Shown piece by piece: positions 1 through 8,157 of a stretch of 19,733 bases of DNA. Each line of letters starts with the position of its first letter. The stretch's first letter is position 1. The translations under genes were made by a program, and so were the position numbers. The stretch lies in assembly GCA_045627605.1 (NCBI GenBank), contig JAZQOA010000122.1, positions 1-19,733 of the forward strand, given 5' to 3'. The notes below the pieces were generated by a model that saw nothing but the letters and a program-made list of their open reading frames with translations, did not search any database and was not told where the DNA came from. This stretch comes from RGIG5952 sp045627605. Lineage in GTDB: Bacteria > Verrucomicrobiota > Kiritimatiellia > RFP12 > JAAYLN01.

Positions 1-30
1 GGACGGGGGTGGGCGTTGACGGGCCTCGCG

Positions 31-74
31 GGGCCGGTGGCGGTAGCTCGCCCGCCACCGCCGGGCGACCCTTG
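31..74 (+). repeat. REP-like GTAG hairpin with two competing stems
   Basis: A GTAG tetranucleotide (43-46) is followed by a perfect 7-bp stem, TCGCCCG at 48-54 pairing with CGGGCGA at 62-68 across a 7-base loop. This layout, a GTAG head followed by a small GC-rich palindrome, is the one known for bacterial REP elements mobilised by RAYT transposases. A second 8-bp stem, GGTGGCGG at 36-43 with CCGCCACC at 52-59, overlaps the first, so the two cannot form together. No T-run follows on either strand, which argues against an intrinsic terminator. Copy number elsewhere in the genome cannot be seen here. Confidence 0.4.
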
Positions 75-347
75 ATTGATAATGAGATTTTGCGCCTTAA
101 TACTGGAGACAAAACTACTGCATATGCGGAACAAAATCAACGTGATGCTGGCAAAACGGCGGACAAAAGAATGGTGGAGTGGCGGCGGAAGCTGCAGGAA
201 ATCCTCGGCGACGCCGAAAGGCGGGATGGACGGGTTCGGCGGCGCGGCGGCCGAACCAGAAAGAAGGCCGAGACAGACGTTGCCGGGAACGGCACTAACG
301 GCGGAAAAACAGCGGACGGCACTGTTGTGACTTGCAGAGCAGACACC

Positions 348-587
348 CTACGGAAAGGAGTCGCGGACGGTGCGGGTTCCGGGAATGTCGAGGCTGACAA
401 CTCCAACGTTCCCGGCGACACAACTCGCGGCATTGCCATCGGCGGGGCGGAGGAGGCGGAAGGCGCGGGAAGACCTGTTGCCGTCGAAGTAAGGCGTGTG
501 ACGCAAAAAGCCCTTGTCCTGGCGCTTGAAGCGGTGTCGGAACCGCTTTGGGCACTCGTGAAGTCCGTCGGGACGGGCGGCGGCGAG
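348..587 (-). pseudogene. Possible decayed coding remnant (unknown family)
   Basis: This minus-strand frame is open for about 80 codons between a TAG at 588-590 and a TAG at 348-350. It has no usable start codon. About three quarters of its codons end in G or C, close to the real genes here, and its translation has ordinary composition, for example the stretch AGNVGVVSLDIPGT, unlike the skewed overlapping frames. It lies between the REP-like hairpin and the inverted partial copy at 582-593, so it could be what is left of a small mobile-element gene. I recognise no family, and a chance open frame is a real alternative. Confidence 0.22.
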
Positions 588-702
588 CTATCGGCGTAGA
601 TGTGGCACAGGAAAATGGCCGACAGCAAGAAGTTGTTCAAAGAATCCCGCTCCGCAACCATTCCAACGTCCCTTGCATCCACGATGATTATTTGCCATAC
701 TT

Positions 703-726
703 ACGCATCATGCGTTTCAAACGCAT
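703..726 (+). promoter_or_regulatory. Overlapping palindromes, probable operator of the DUF4838 gene
   Basis: Two perfect palindromes share an arm: ACGCAT-c-ATGCGT (703-715) and ATGCGTTT-c-AAACGCAT (710-726). The hexamer ACGCAT or its complement therefore occurs three times in 24 bases. The cluster ends 19 bases before the ATG at 746 and just before the GGAGGG ribosome binding site (735-740). A weak extended -10-like TGCCATACT lies immediately upstream (693-701), so a bound protein would sit over the transcription start. A 17-bp palindrome with a single central base is a usual operator form for dimeric helix-turn-helix repressors. The regulator is unknown and no such gene lies next to it. Confidence 0.55.
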
Positions 727-745
727 ATCAAATCGGAGGGAAAAC

Positions 746-3175
746 ATGGGTAAAATTCTTGCAGCGGCTTGCGCCGCACTTGCGGCGGGGACGCTCTTCG
801 GCGGAATCGGCATCGTGAAGGACGGGAAGCCTCAGGCGGAGATCGTCCTCGGCAGCGACCTCTGCGCCTACGGAACGAAAGACAACGCGGAGGCATTTGT
901 CTGGGCGGGCGACGAACTGCAACGCTGGATCGCCGAAATCACGGGCGCCTACGTGCCGGTCGTCCGCCGCGATGCCGCCCCCGCGGCGAAAACCCGGCTC
1001 GTCATCCAGTCGCAGGACGCGCGAAAACTCTTTGCGGACGACTGGAAGGCGATTGGCGCCACCGATGGCTACGCAATCCGCAGTCTGGAGACGAATGGCG
1101 TCACCGAAATCCATCTCTTCGGGACATGCCCGCGCGGCGCCCAGAACGCGGTCTTCGCCTTCCTTGAGGCGAATTCCGACATCATCTGGCCGCGGCCCGA
1201 CCCCGCCTTCGAGGCGATTTTCTCGGAAAGTCCCGACTTCACGGCCGACGTGACCGACGTCCGCGACGTGCCAGTCTCGCGCTACCGCCATCGTCAATGG
1301 AGCGGGCACTCGGACTTCAGCAACTGCCGCCAGGCCGACTGGGCGGCGCGCAACCGCGAGAACGCCTCGGGAAACACCCTCCCGCACCACGCGATGATGC
1401 AGGTTCGCGCGGGGAGCGGGCACGGCATGATGCAGTATGCCGACGCCAAGAACAACCTCGGGAAACACCCCGAATGGTTCACGCTCATCGATGGCCAGCG
1501 AACGGCGAAGACATGGTGGGTGTGCTTCTGCGGCGACCCCGAGGGACTCTCCGACGAGTACGTGAAGAACATGGCCGCCGAACTGCAGGCAAAATTTCCC
1601 GGCGTGAATCCGAAGGACGTGAAGGTCGACGAGTTCAACCTCTCGGGCGGCGACAACTGGAACGTCTGCCAGTGCGACAAGTGCACCGCGCCCTTCGTCT
1701 GCGAGGACGGCACGGTCGTCGCCCCGGAGGATCCCGCCTTCCGCAGCGCACAGTGCTTCACCTTCGTGAACATGGTCGCGCGCAAGCTGCGCGAAACCTA
1801 CCCGAACGTCGTCATCGGGCAATACGCCTATTACATCACGGAGACGCCACCGCCCTTCAAGCTCGAACCCAACATCCGCATCCAGTTCTGCCCCTACGGC
1901 GAAAACATGAAGGCGCCGCTCGACGACAAGGACGCCAACGCCTACCCCGCGCGGCTCCTGGAGAAATGGGGCAAGGTCTGCGACAAAGTCTGCTACCGTT
2001 CCTATTCGGGTTGCGGGATGAACTTCCCGCGGCAAACCGAATACATCGTCCAATCAAACCTCCTCGCCTGCCTGCGCCAGCCTCTGCCAATCCGCGAGTT
2101 CAAGGATGAAAGCCACGGCGACGTGATGAAGCCAGGCCGCGGCGGCGACGACCTGCAATGGAACATGTGCGCCATGGAATGCTGGGTCAACAACCGTCTG
2201 TGGTGGAATCCTCGGCAGGACCTCGAAATGCTGCGCCGGCAGTTCGTGGCGCGCGTCTACCGCGAGGCGGCGGAACCGATGGCGAGATACCACGACCTCC
2301 TGCGCGACGCCTTCTACTCCGACAACCTCTCCTCGACCTACAACAGCATCAACCCCGTCGGCTACACGGGGCACTACATCGTCGGCAAGGGCCATGCGAA
2401 CGAATTGCTGCGCCTCCTCGACGAGGGCCTCGCCCTGGCGCGGCATCCAATCACGCGTGAAATCATCCGCCGGGAGCGGGAGTTCTTCGGAAAGTGGATC
2501 GACGAGGCGAAGAACAAGACGGATGTCTCAATGACCGTGCCCTTCTGCGCGGAGAAGGATCTGGCAACGTCCTTCGATTCCGATGTCTGGGAAAGGGCGG
2601 GCCGGACGGGCGACTTCGTCGGAGCCAGCCCAAACAGCAAGGACCGAGGGCAAAAGCCGCGCTTCCGCACGACGGCGCGGCTCCTGCACGACCGCACGGC
2701 TTTCTACGTCCGCTTCGACTGCTATGCGCCCGACATGGCCGAGCTGAAGGCCTCCGTTCTCCCCAAGGGCAAGATGGCCGAGGCACCACGCGGGGACATC
2801 GTCGAGTTCTATTTCGCCAACGGCGACACCGGCACCTATTGGATGGCGATGATGGACGTCGGCAACCCCGGCGAACCCGAAAAGGACTGCGTGTATTTCG
2901 CCCGCATGAGCGACGCGACCTGGCGGGGCGGCTGGACACGCGAGGTACGGCGCTACGACGACCGATGGGCCATGATCGTCCGCGTGCCCTTCGAGTCGCT
3001 CGGCCTCGCCGCAGCGCAGAATTTCACCGTGCTCTTCCAGGCCGTCCGCCAGAAGTACTACCGCGACGAGGAGCAGGCGAAAACCAAGCGCGAAATGCCG
3101 CGCGACTTCTCGTCGTGGGGCGGCGGCTGGGTCCACGCCGTCGATGACTTCGGGAAAATCACGCTCGGCCTCTAA
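746..3175 (+). CDS. Secreted DUF4838-family glycosidase-like protein with CBM9-like C-terminus
   Basis: This encodes 809 residues. The ATG at 746 is chosen because a strong GGAGGG site lies 5 bases upstream and the frame then opens with a signal-peptide-like segment (MGKILAAACAALAAGTLFGG); in-frame upstream codons are poor. Residues about 30-165 form an alpha/beta domain like the N-terminal domain of GH67/DUF4838 proteins. Residues about 175-590 form the TIM-barrel-like DUF4838 region, with a Cys cluster CQCDKC (C308, C310, C313) seen in that family. Residues about 605-808 look like a CBM9/DOMON-type beta-sandwich (DVWERAG near the start, TAFYVRFD and DIVEFYF in the middle). It probably acts on a polysaccharide or glycan outside the cytoplasm; the substrate cannot be told from sequence. 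It converges on leuA with a 17-base gap and has an operator-like palindrome in its leader. Confidence 0.85.
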   Translation: MGKILAAACAALAAGTLFGGIGIVKDGKPQAEIVLGSDLCAYGTKDNAEAFVWAGDELQRWIAEITGAYVPVVRRDAAPAAKTRLVIQSQDARKLFADDWKAIGATDGYAIRSLETNGVTEIHLFGTCPRGAQNAVFAFLEANSDIIWPRPDPAFEAIFSESPDFTADVTDVRDVPVSRYRHRQWSGHSDFSNCRQADWAARNRENASGNTLPHHAMMQVRAGSGHGMMQYADAKNNLGKHPEWFTLIDGQRTAKTWWVCFCGDPEGLSDEYVKNMAAELQAKFPGVNPKDVKVDEFNLSGGDNWNVCQCDKCTAPFVCEDGTVVAPEDPAFRSAQCFTFVNMVARKLRETYPNVVIGQYAYYITETPPPFKLEPNIRIQFCPYGENMKAPLDDKDANAYPARLLEKWGKVCDKVCYRSYSGCGMNFPRQTEYIVQSNLLACLRQPLPIREFKDESHGDVMKPGRGGDDLQWNMCAMECWVNNRLWWNPRQDLEMLRRQFVARVYREAAEPMARYHDLLRDAFYSDNLSSTYNSINPVGYTGHYIVGKGHANELLRLLDEGLALARHPITREIIRREREFFGKWIDEAKNKTDVSMTVPFCAEKDLATSFDSDVWERAGRTGDFVGASPNSKDRGQKPRFRTTARLLHDRTAFYVRFDCYAPDMAELKASVLPKGKMAEAPRGDIVEFYFANGDTGTYWMAMMDVGNPGEPEKDCVYFARMSDATWRGGWTREVRRYDDRWAMIVRVPFESLGLAAAQNFTVLFQAVRQKYYRDEEQAKTKREMPRDFSSWGGGWVHAVDDFGKITLGL

Positions 3176-3192
3176 ACGAGGCAGCGGAGAAA

Positions 3193-4698
3193 CTAACGCC
3201 GCATCGCGTTCACGGCGGCGACGCAGGCAAGAATGCTGGCCTCGATGACGTCGGTGCTGACGCCCCGCCCGCGGTAGATGCCGCCGGAATCGTCCGTGAT
3301 CTTCACCCGGGCCTCGCCCAGCGCGTCACGCCGCTCGGTCACTGCCTGAAGCTGGTAGTCGAGGAGTTTGAAGGGACGCTTCACAATCTTCTCGATGGCA
3401 CGGAAAGCCGCGTAAACCGGGCCGCCGCCAATCGCGACCTCCTCAATCTTCCGGCCGCCGCGCGAAAGCGTGACGCAAGCCGTCGAGGTCATGTTGTTGC
3501 CGCTGTTCACGACGAAACGCTCAAGTTTCCACTGTTCTTCTTCGGGTGCCGCTTCGGCCAGGTTCTCGGCCAAGGCGACAAGGTCCTTGTCCGTGACCGT
3601 CCGCTTTCTGTCCGCCACCGCCTTGAAAGCCGCGAAAACACGGTCGACTTGCTCATCCGAAAGGTCGAAGCCAAGTTCGGCGAGGTGACGGGCGACGGCA
3701 TGCCGCCCCGAGTGCTTGCCAAGGACAAGGGACAAGTCCGTCATGCCAATCGATTCCGGAGTCATGATCGCGTAGGTCGCGGCATTTTCAAGGACGCCGT
3801 GCTGGTGTACGCCGGACTCGTGCGCGAAGGCATTGCGCCCGACAATCGCCTTCGAAGGGAAGGGCCTGACGCCCGTGATGGACGAAAGCATGTGCGCCGT
3901 ACGGAGGATTTCCTCCGTCTTGACGCCGTATTCAAGGCCATAGACGTCCGCCCGCGTCCGCAACCCCATCACGACTTCCTCAAGCGCCGCGTTGCCCGCC
4001 CGCTCGCCGATGCCGCAGACCGTGCACTCCGCCTGCGTGGCGCCGGCGCGGAGTCCGGCGAGAGTGTTGGCGACAGCCAGGCCCAGGTCGTTATGGCAGT
4101 GGACGGCGATGACACGCGCGGCGGCACCGGGGACGTTATCCCTGATGTCGCGCACCATTGCCGCGATTTCATCGGGGGTCGCGTACCCGACCGTATCTGG
4201 CAGGTCGATGACATCGGCGCCGCCCTTGATTGCGGCGGCAACAGCCTTGCGGAGAAACGCGGGGTCGGTGCGCGAGGCATCCTCGGCGCTGAATTCGACC
4301 TCGGGGCAGAGGCTTTTCGCAAGATTCACGCAGTCGGTAATCCGGCGAAGCGCCTCGGTGCGCGTGAGCTTGAGCTTGTACTTCAAGTGGAGGTCGCTTG
4401 TCGCCATGAAAACGTGGAGGCGAGGCCGCACCGCCCCCCGCAGCGCCTGCGCGGCGGCCTCAATGTCGGAGGGAAGGGCGCGGGCCAGCGCGGCGACACC
4501 GCATTTTCCCAGGGCTTGCGCAATTGCCGCGACCGAATCGGCATCGCCCTTGGAGGAGGCTGGGAAACCGGCTTCGACCACATCGACGCCCAGCGCCTCA
4601 AGCTGCAGCGCCATCCGGAGCTTCTCGGCGCGGTTCATGCCGAAGCCCGGCGACTGCTCGCCGTCGCGAAGCGTGGTGTCGAGAATCGAGATTTTCAC
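3193..4698 (-). CDS. leuA: 2-isopropylmalate synthase
   Basis: 501 residues, normal length for bacterial LeuA. It condenses acetyl-CoA with 2-oxoisovalerate in the first committed step of leucine synthesis, in the cytoplasm. The catalytic TIM barrel (about 1-270) carries TTLRDGEQ (R11, D12), VEAGFP, the metal-binding HCHNDLG (H200, H202) and GERAGNAALEE (N236). The linker has HESGVHQHG. Residues about 370-501 are the LeuA dimer/allosteric domain (NSGNNMTSTA, GGGPVYAAF, DDSGGIYRGRGV), so leucine feedback control is likely. The start is GTG at 4698, inside GTGA where it overlaps the alr stop by 4 bases; a GGACGG/GGGG stretch just upstream can serve as ribosome binding site. Homocitrate and citramalate synthases are related, but the motif set and full C-terminal domain favour LeuA. 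Confidence 0.95.
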   Translation of the reverse strand: MKISILDTTLRDGEQSPGFGMNRAEKLRMALQLEALGVDVVEAGFPASSKGDADSVAAIAQALGKCGVAALARALPSDIEAAAQALRGAVRPRLHVFMATSDLHLKYKLKLTRTEALRRITDCVNLAKSLCPEVEFSAEDASRTDPAFLRKAVAAAIKGGADVIDLPDTVGYATPDEIAAMVRDIRDNVPGAAARVIAVHCHNDLGLAVANTLAGLRAGATQAECTVCGIGERAGNAALEEVVMGLRTRADVYGLEYGVKTEEILRTAHMLSSITGVRPFPSKAIVGRNAFAHESGVHQHGVLENAATYAIMTPESIGMTDLSLVLGKHSGRHAVARHLAELGFDLSDEQVDRVFAAFKAVADRKRTVTDKDLVALAENLAEAAPEEEQWKLERFVVNSGNNMTSTACVTLSRGGRKIEEVAIGGGPVYAAFRAIEKIVKRPFKLLDYQLQAVTERRDALGEARVKITDDSGGIYRGRGVSTDVIEASILACVAAVNAMRR

Positions 4699-5828
4699 GA
4701 CCGCCCCCCGTCCACATAGACGCGGTTGACACGCGGGGCCACCGAGCAGATGATGTCGTAGGGATGCGTCTTCTTGGCGGCGGCCCAGTCCATGACCGGA
4801 ATTTCTTCTCCGCCGTCACGGCCAAAAAGGGTCACGACATCGCCAACCTGTGCGTCGGGCGCGTTCGAAAGGTCAATCGTCGTGTAGTCCATCGAGACCC
4901 GCCCCACGACCGGGCAGCGCCGCCCGCCGACAAGCACGGCGGCGCTATTGGAGATGGCCAGTGGAATTCCATCGGCGTAGCCTGCCGCAATCGTCCCGAT
5001 CTTCATGGGCCGGTCAAGCGTGAATGTACCGCCATAGCCAACCGTGCGGCCCGCGGGCAGTGTGCGCACGGCGACCAGTCGCGCCCGGAACGAGGCAACG
5101 GGCTTCAGCCACGCCGGGGCGCTTTCACCGACATCGACGAGACCGTGGAGGGTGATGCCTGCGCGCACCATGTTGAAAGGCTCCATCGCCGCCTCGGGGA
5201 AGTGGCTGATCGCGTCGCTGTTGGCCGCATGCCGCCACTTGAACGAAAATCCCCTGCCCGCCATCTCGGCGATGACGGCCTTTTCAAGCCCGAGTTGCCG
5301 GCGGCAGTATTCGCCGCGGTGCTCGCACGACATCGGGAAATGCGCAAAAATGCCGACGATATCAAGGCCCTCGACGGCACAGCAGCGCGGCACGACCTCT
5401 GCAGCCTCCTCCACGAGCGTGCCGAGCCGCCCCATGCCGGCGTCAAGTTTCATGTGGCCACGGGCAACTTTGCCCAGCTTGCGGGCGGTCGCGCCGATGA
5501 CCTCCGCCATGCGGAGATCCGTGACAGGCAACTCCACCCCAGCCTCAATCAGTGCGGGAAGTTCCTCGGGGAAAACGGCGCTCATCACCTGGATCTGCGC
5601 GCCAAGGGGAACGAGCTTCAGCGCTTCCGCCGCCGTGGCGACGCCAATGCGACGGGCACCGTCCGCGATGAAGGTGCGGGCGATGGGTTCCGCACCAAGG
5701 CCGTAGCCGTCGGCCTTGAGGACGGCCAGCACTTCGCATGGCGAGGACTGCTCCCGGATATGCCTGAAATTATTGAGCGAGGCCCCGAGATCGACCTCGA
5801 GCCACGCGCGGGAAAAGGTGTTTTGCAT
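4695..5828 (-). CDS. alr: Alanine racemase
   Basis: 377 residues, typical for this PLP fold-type III enzyme, which interconverts L- and D-alanine for peptidoglycan. The PLP lysine is K38 in VLKADGYGLGA. The opposite catalytic tyrosine is Y265 in TVGYGGTF. MDAGMGRLG-like (KLDAGMGRLG), AHFPMS, MVRAGITLHG and GRVSMDYTTIDL match conserved blocks, and the C-terminal beta-domain is complete. No signal peptide is visible. It is the first gene of a two-gene unit, with its TGA overlapping the leuA GTG. The ATG at 5828 lies 6 bases after a TAAAAT -10 hexamer, with no room for a Shine-Dalgarno site, so translation is probably leaderless. Confidence 0.95.
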   Translation of the reverse strand: MQNTFSRAWLEVDLGASLNNFRHIREQSSPCEVLAVLKADGYGLGAEPIARTFIADGARRIGVATAAEALKLVPLGAQIQVMSAVFPEELPALIEAGVELPVTDLRMAEVIGATARKLGKVARGHMKLDAGMGRLGTLVEEAAEVVPRCCAVEGLDIVGIFAHFPMSCEHRGEYCRRQLGLEKAVIAEMAGRGFSFKWRHAANSDAISHFPEAAMEPFNMVRAGITLHGLVDVGESAPAWLKPVASFRARLVAVRTLPAGRTVGYGGTFTLDRPMKIGTIAAGYADGIPLAISNSAAVLVGGRRCPVVGRVSMDYTTIDLSNAPDAQVGDVVTLFGRDGGEEIPVMDWAAAKKTHPYDIICSVAPRVNRVYVDGGRS

Positions 5829-5834
5829 ATTTCT

Positions 5835-5843
5835 ATTTTAGCA
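5835..5843 (-). promoter_or_regulatory. Extended -10 promoter of alr-leuA
   Basis: On the minus strand the sequence reads TGTGCTAAAAT, an extended -10 (TGC then TAAAAT at 5840-5835). No good -35 is seen at 16-18 bases, which extended -10 promoters can tolerate. Transcription would start about at the A of the alr ATG (5828). The same TGTGC-TAwAAT arrangement recurs at 10361-10369. Confidence 0.6.
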
Positions 5844-5905
5844 CATGGCACGGAATCTGCTTTCCCAAAAGTGTTTCTTTCCAGTATGAATTCGGGGGTT
5901 GTCTT

Positions 5906-7288
5906 ATGAAAACATGCATTTCAGCGGCTTTTTCCACGCTGGCCCTTGCCGGGACGCTCGTCGCCGGGGGGTACGACAAGTATCAGGTCTGGCAGTGGCA
6001 GCCTGTCACGGTCACGGACACGAACGCCTCGGACAATGTCCGACACCAGGAGGACTTCACCGTGCCGCTGCACGGCCCGTGGCTGACCATGCCGTCGGAA
6101 AACGCGATGATGGTCTCGTGGATCACGACCGTGCCCTGCGCCGGCGGCATCGAATACCGCGAAAAGGGAACGGAGGAGTGGACGGCGAAATGGCCGGTGA
6201 AATACGGCCAGATCGACTATTCGAAGGACTTGCACCACTTTTACCTGACCGGGCTCAAGCCCGCGACGGAGTACGAGTACCGCCTCCTTTCCAACGAGGA
6301 CAACTACACGACGGCCTATCACGATGTCGTCTGCCGCGGGCGTGAAATCCATTCGTTCCGCACACTCGACCCGAAGCGCGACAACTACAAGGTCTTCCTG
6401 ACTTCCGACTGCCACGGCGGCTTCCGGCTCTGCCTTGACCCGATGATCGACAACACGGGCGCGGCCGACGCCGACTTCTACTTCTTCCTCGGCGACAACG
6501 TGGAAGACCATGTCGGCAACAACATCCGCCATTTCGTCACTTTCGGCTACCTGGACGACGTGGTGCGCAAGTGGGGCACGGCGAAGCCTTCGGTCTTCAT
6601 CCGCGGCAATCACGATGTCTGGGGGCGCGACACCTACCAGTATGGCGACTATTTCCCGCAGCCCGACGGCAAGACCTATTTCGCGCTTCGCCAGGGACCG
6701 GCGCTTTTCGTGACCGTCGATCTGCAATGGACGCCAAAGGAAAAACTGCAGAAGGAACAGCATCTCGCCTACCTCAGGGAACAGGCCGACTGGATTCGGG
6801 CGATGAAGAAGACGCCAATGTGGAAGACGGCGAAGTTCCGCATCGTCATGATGCATGTGGCGCCGTTCCCGGGCGAAGGGTGCAAGTGGATCGGCGAGGC
6901 ATTTAACGACGTCTTCCTCGACGAGTCGAAAGACGGGCGCATTCACGCGCTCGTGACTGGCCACGAACACCTTTACGCGCGCTTCAACCCGAATTCCAAC
7001 GAGTCGCACTTCAACAACGCCTACGGGGACGTCGATCTCGCGAAGTACCCGCCGGCCTGGTTTTTGCGGGATCCAATCCCCGAACGCTTCCCGTATGTCG
7101 AAGTTTCCTGTCACCTTTGCGAGGCCATGACCATCGATGTCTCCCCTGAAAAACTGACCTTCAAGTCGCACCGTTTCAGCAAACCCGAAGGCGGGTTCTA
7201 CGACGCCTTCGAGCTTTATCCCGACGGCAAGGTAAAGGACCTCGTCGAGACCGTCGCCGTGCCTTTTGCCACACCGGAGAAAAAGTAA
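5906..7288 (+). CDS. Secreted purple-acid-phosphatase-like metallophosphoesterase
   Basis: 460 residues. A signal peptide (about 1-21, MKTCISAAFSTLALAGTLVAGG) predicts export. Residues about 50-155 resemble the fibronectin-III-like N-terminal domain of purple acid phosphatases (MVSWITT, YLTGLKPATEYEYRL). The calcineurin-like metallophosphoesterase domain follows with its metal-ligand motifs: SDCHGG (D168, H170), FLGDNVED (D197), RGNHDVWG (N235, H236), MMHVAPF (H317) and TGHEHLYAR (H353, H355). It should hydrolyse a phosphomono- or diester using two metal ions outside the cytoplasm; the substrate is unknown. The ATG follows a GGGGG run at 6-7 bases, a weak Shine-Dalgarno site. It is divergent from alr, with 77 bases between, and is the first gene of a pair with the isomerase 29 bases downstream. 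Confidence 0.88.
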   Translation: MKTCISAAFSTLALAGTLVAGGYDKYQVWQWQPVTVTDTNASDNVRHQEDFTVPLHGPWLTMPSENAMMVSWITTVPCAGGIEYREKGTEEWTAKWPVKYGQIDYSKDLHHFYLTGLKPATEYEYRLLSNEDNYTTAYHDVVCRGREIHSFRTLDPKRDNYKVFLTSDCHGGFRLCLDPMIDNTGAADADFYFFLGDNVEDHVGNNIRHFVTFGYLDDVVRKWGTAKPSVFIRGNHDVWGRDTYQYGDYFPQPDGKTYFALRQGPALFVTVDLQWTPKEKLQKEQHLAYLREQADWIRAMKKTPMWKTAKFRIVMMHVAPFPGEGCKWIGEAFNDVFLDESKDGRIHALVTGHEHLYARFNPNSNESHFNNAYGDVDLAKYPPAWFLRDPIPERFPYVEVSCHLCEAMTIDVSPEKLTFKSHRFSKPEGGFYDAFELYPDGKVKDLVETVAVPFATPEKK

Positions 7289-7317
7289 GCGTTCAATTGC
7301 CGAATAGGATTTCTACC

Positions 7318-8157
7318 ATGCGCTTGGGAATCAAGATGAATCCGTCCCATTCATCGGCGGATGAATGGGCGGACAAGTTGACGACGCTCGGCCTGCGCAC
7401 GGCAATGTTGCCCTGCGACGAACGTGCCGACGACGCGGTTATCGACGCTTATCTTCGGGCGGCAAAAGAACAAGACATTTCAATCGGCGAGGTCGGAGCC
7501 TGGTGCAATCCGCTTTCCGCCGACCCGTCCGAACGAAAGGCGAACATGGACTTCTGCAAGCGGCGTCTCGCCTTCGCCGACCACATCGGCGCGCGTTGCT
7601 GCGTGAACATCACCGGCACGCTCGGTGAAAAATGGGACGGCCCGTATGCATCCAACTACGGGGCCGACGCCTTCAAACGCGCAGTCGATTCCATTCGTGA
7701 AATCATCGACGCCGTCAATCCGTCACGGACATTCTACACCGTGGAACCGATGCCCTGGATGATTCCAGACTCGCCCGAACAGTACCTCGAACTCATCAAG
7801 GCCGTTGACCATCCGCGGTTCGCCGTCCACCTCGATGTCGTCAACATGATTTCCTCGCCCTTCCTCTATTTCCACCAGGCCGACCTCCTCGACCGTTGCT
7901 TCTCGCTGCTGGCAGGGCGGATCCGCGCCTGCCACGTGAAGGACATCAAACTCGGCGAAACGCTGACGACGCACCTTTCCGAAGTGCCTTGCGGCGAAGG
8001 CACGTTTGACATTGCGCGCTATGCCCGGCTCGCCACTGCCGAAGATCCCGACATGCCGTTCCTGATTGAGCATCAAAACAACTGGGACGCCTATATGCGC
8101 TGCCTGGAAAACGTCAAAGGCACCCTGTCTTCCCGTTGCCCAGAAAGGCGATCTTAG
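7318..8157 (+). CDS. Sugar phosphate isomerase/epimerase-like TIM barrel
   Basis: 279 residues, usual for the xylose-isomerase-like/AP-endonuclease-2-like TIM-barrel superfamily. The ATG at 7318 is chosen because AGGA lies 8 bases upstream; an in-frame TTG at 7297 has no such site. The expected metal ligands are in order: E143 (YTVEPMPW), D173 (HLDVVNM), H206 (CHVKDIK) and E251 (LIEHQ). EVGAWCNPLSADP early in the barrel is typical of the sugar epimerase branch. There is no signal peptide, so it is cytoplasmic. It likely isomerises or epimerises a sugar or inositol derivative released by neighbouring enzymes; that link is inferred from position. It is probably co-transcribed with the phosphoesterase. 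Its TAG interlocks with the TAA of the gene on the opposite strand. Confidence 0.85.
   Translation: MRLGIKMNPSHSSADEWADKLTTLGLRTAMLPCDERADDAVIDAYLRAAKEQDISIGEVGAWCNPLSADPSERKANMDFCKRRLAFADHIGARCCVNITGTLGEKWDGPYASNYGADAFKRAVDSIREIIDAVNPSRTFYTVEPMPWMIPDSPEQYLELIKAVDHPRFAVHLDVVNMISSPFLYFHQADLLDRCFSLLAGRIRACHVKDIKLGETLTTHLSEVPCGEGTFDIARYARLATAEDPDMPFLIEHQNNWDAYMRCLENVKGTLSSRCPERRS

Larger units (their letters stand above)
1..702. other. Gene-poor left edge, no intact gene recognised
   Basis: No open frame here has a recognisable domain, a believable ribosome binding site and natural-looking composition together. The long plus-strand frame (9-599) and its antisense partners give Arg/Gly/Ala- or Ser/Pro-rich translations typical of shadow frames in GC-rich DNA. 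What can be seen is a REP-like hairpin near the left end, a partial inverted copy near 582-593, and one minus-strand stretch with coding-like third positions; these are listed separately. The region just before 703 probably belongs to the upstream control region of the gene at 746. Confidence 0.5.

Noticed and set aside
728..2053. 441-codon minus-strand frame opposite the DUF4838 gene
   Set aside because: Val/Arg/Gly-heavy shadow frame with no motif or ribosome binding site; the plus strand is clearly coding.
3649..5909. Long plus-strand frames opposite leuA and alr
   Set aside because: Both real genes on the minus strand have complete enzyme motifs; these frames are low-information antisense translations.
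7297..7317. TTG start for the isomerase-like gene
   Set aside because: No ribosome binding site at the right distance; the ATG at 7318 has AGGA 8 bases upstream and begins the first barrel strand.
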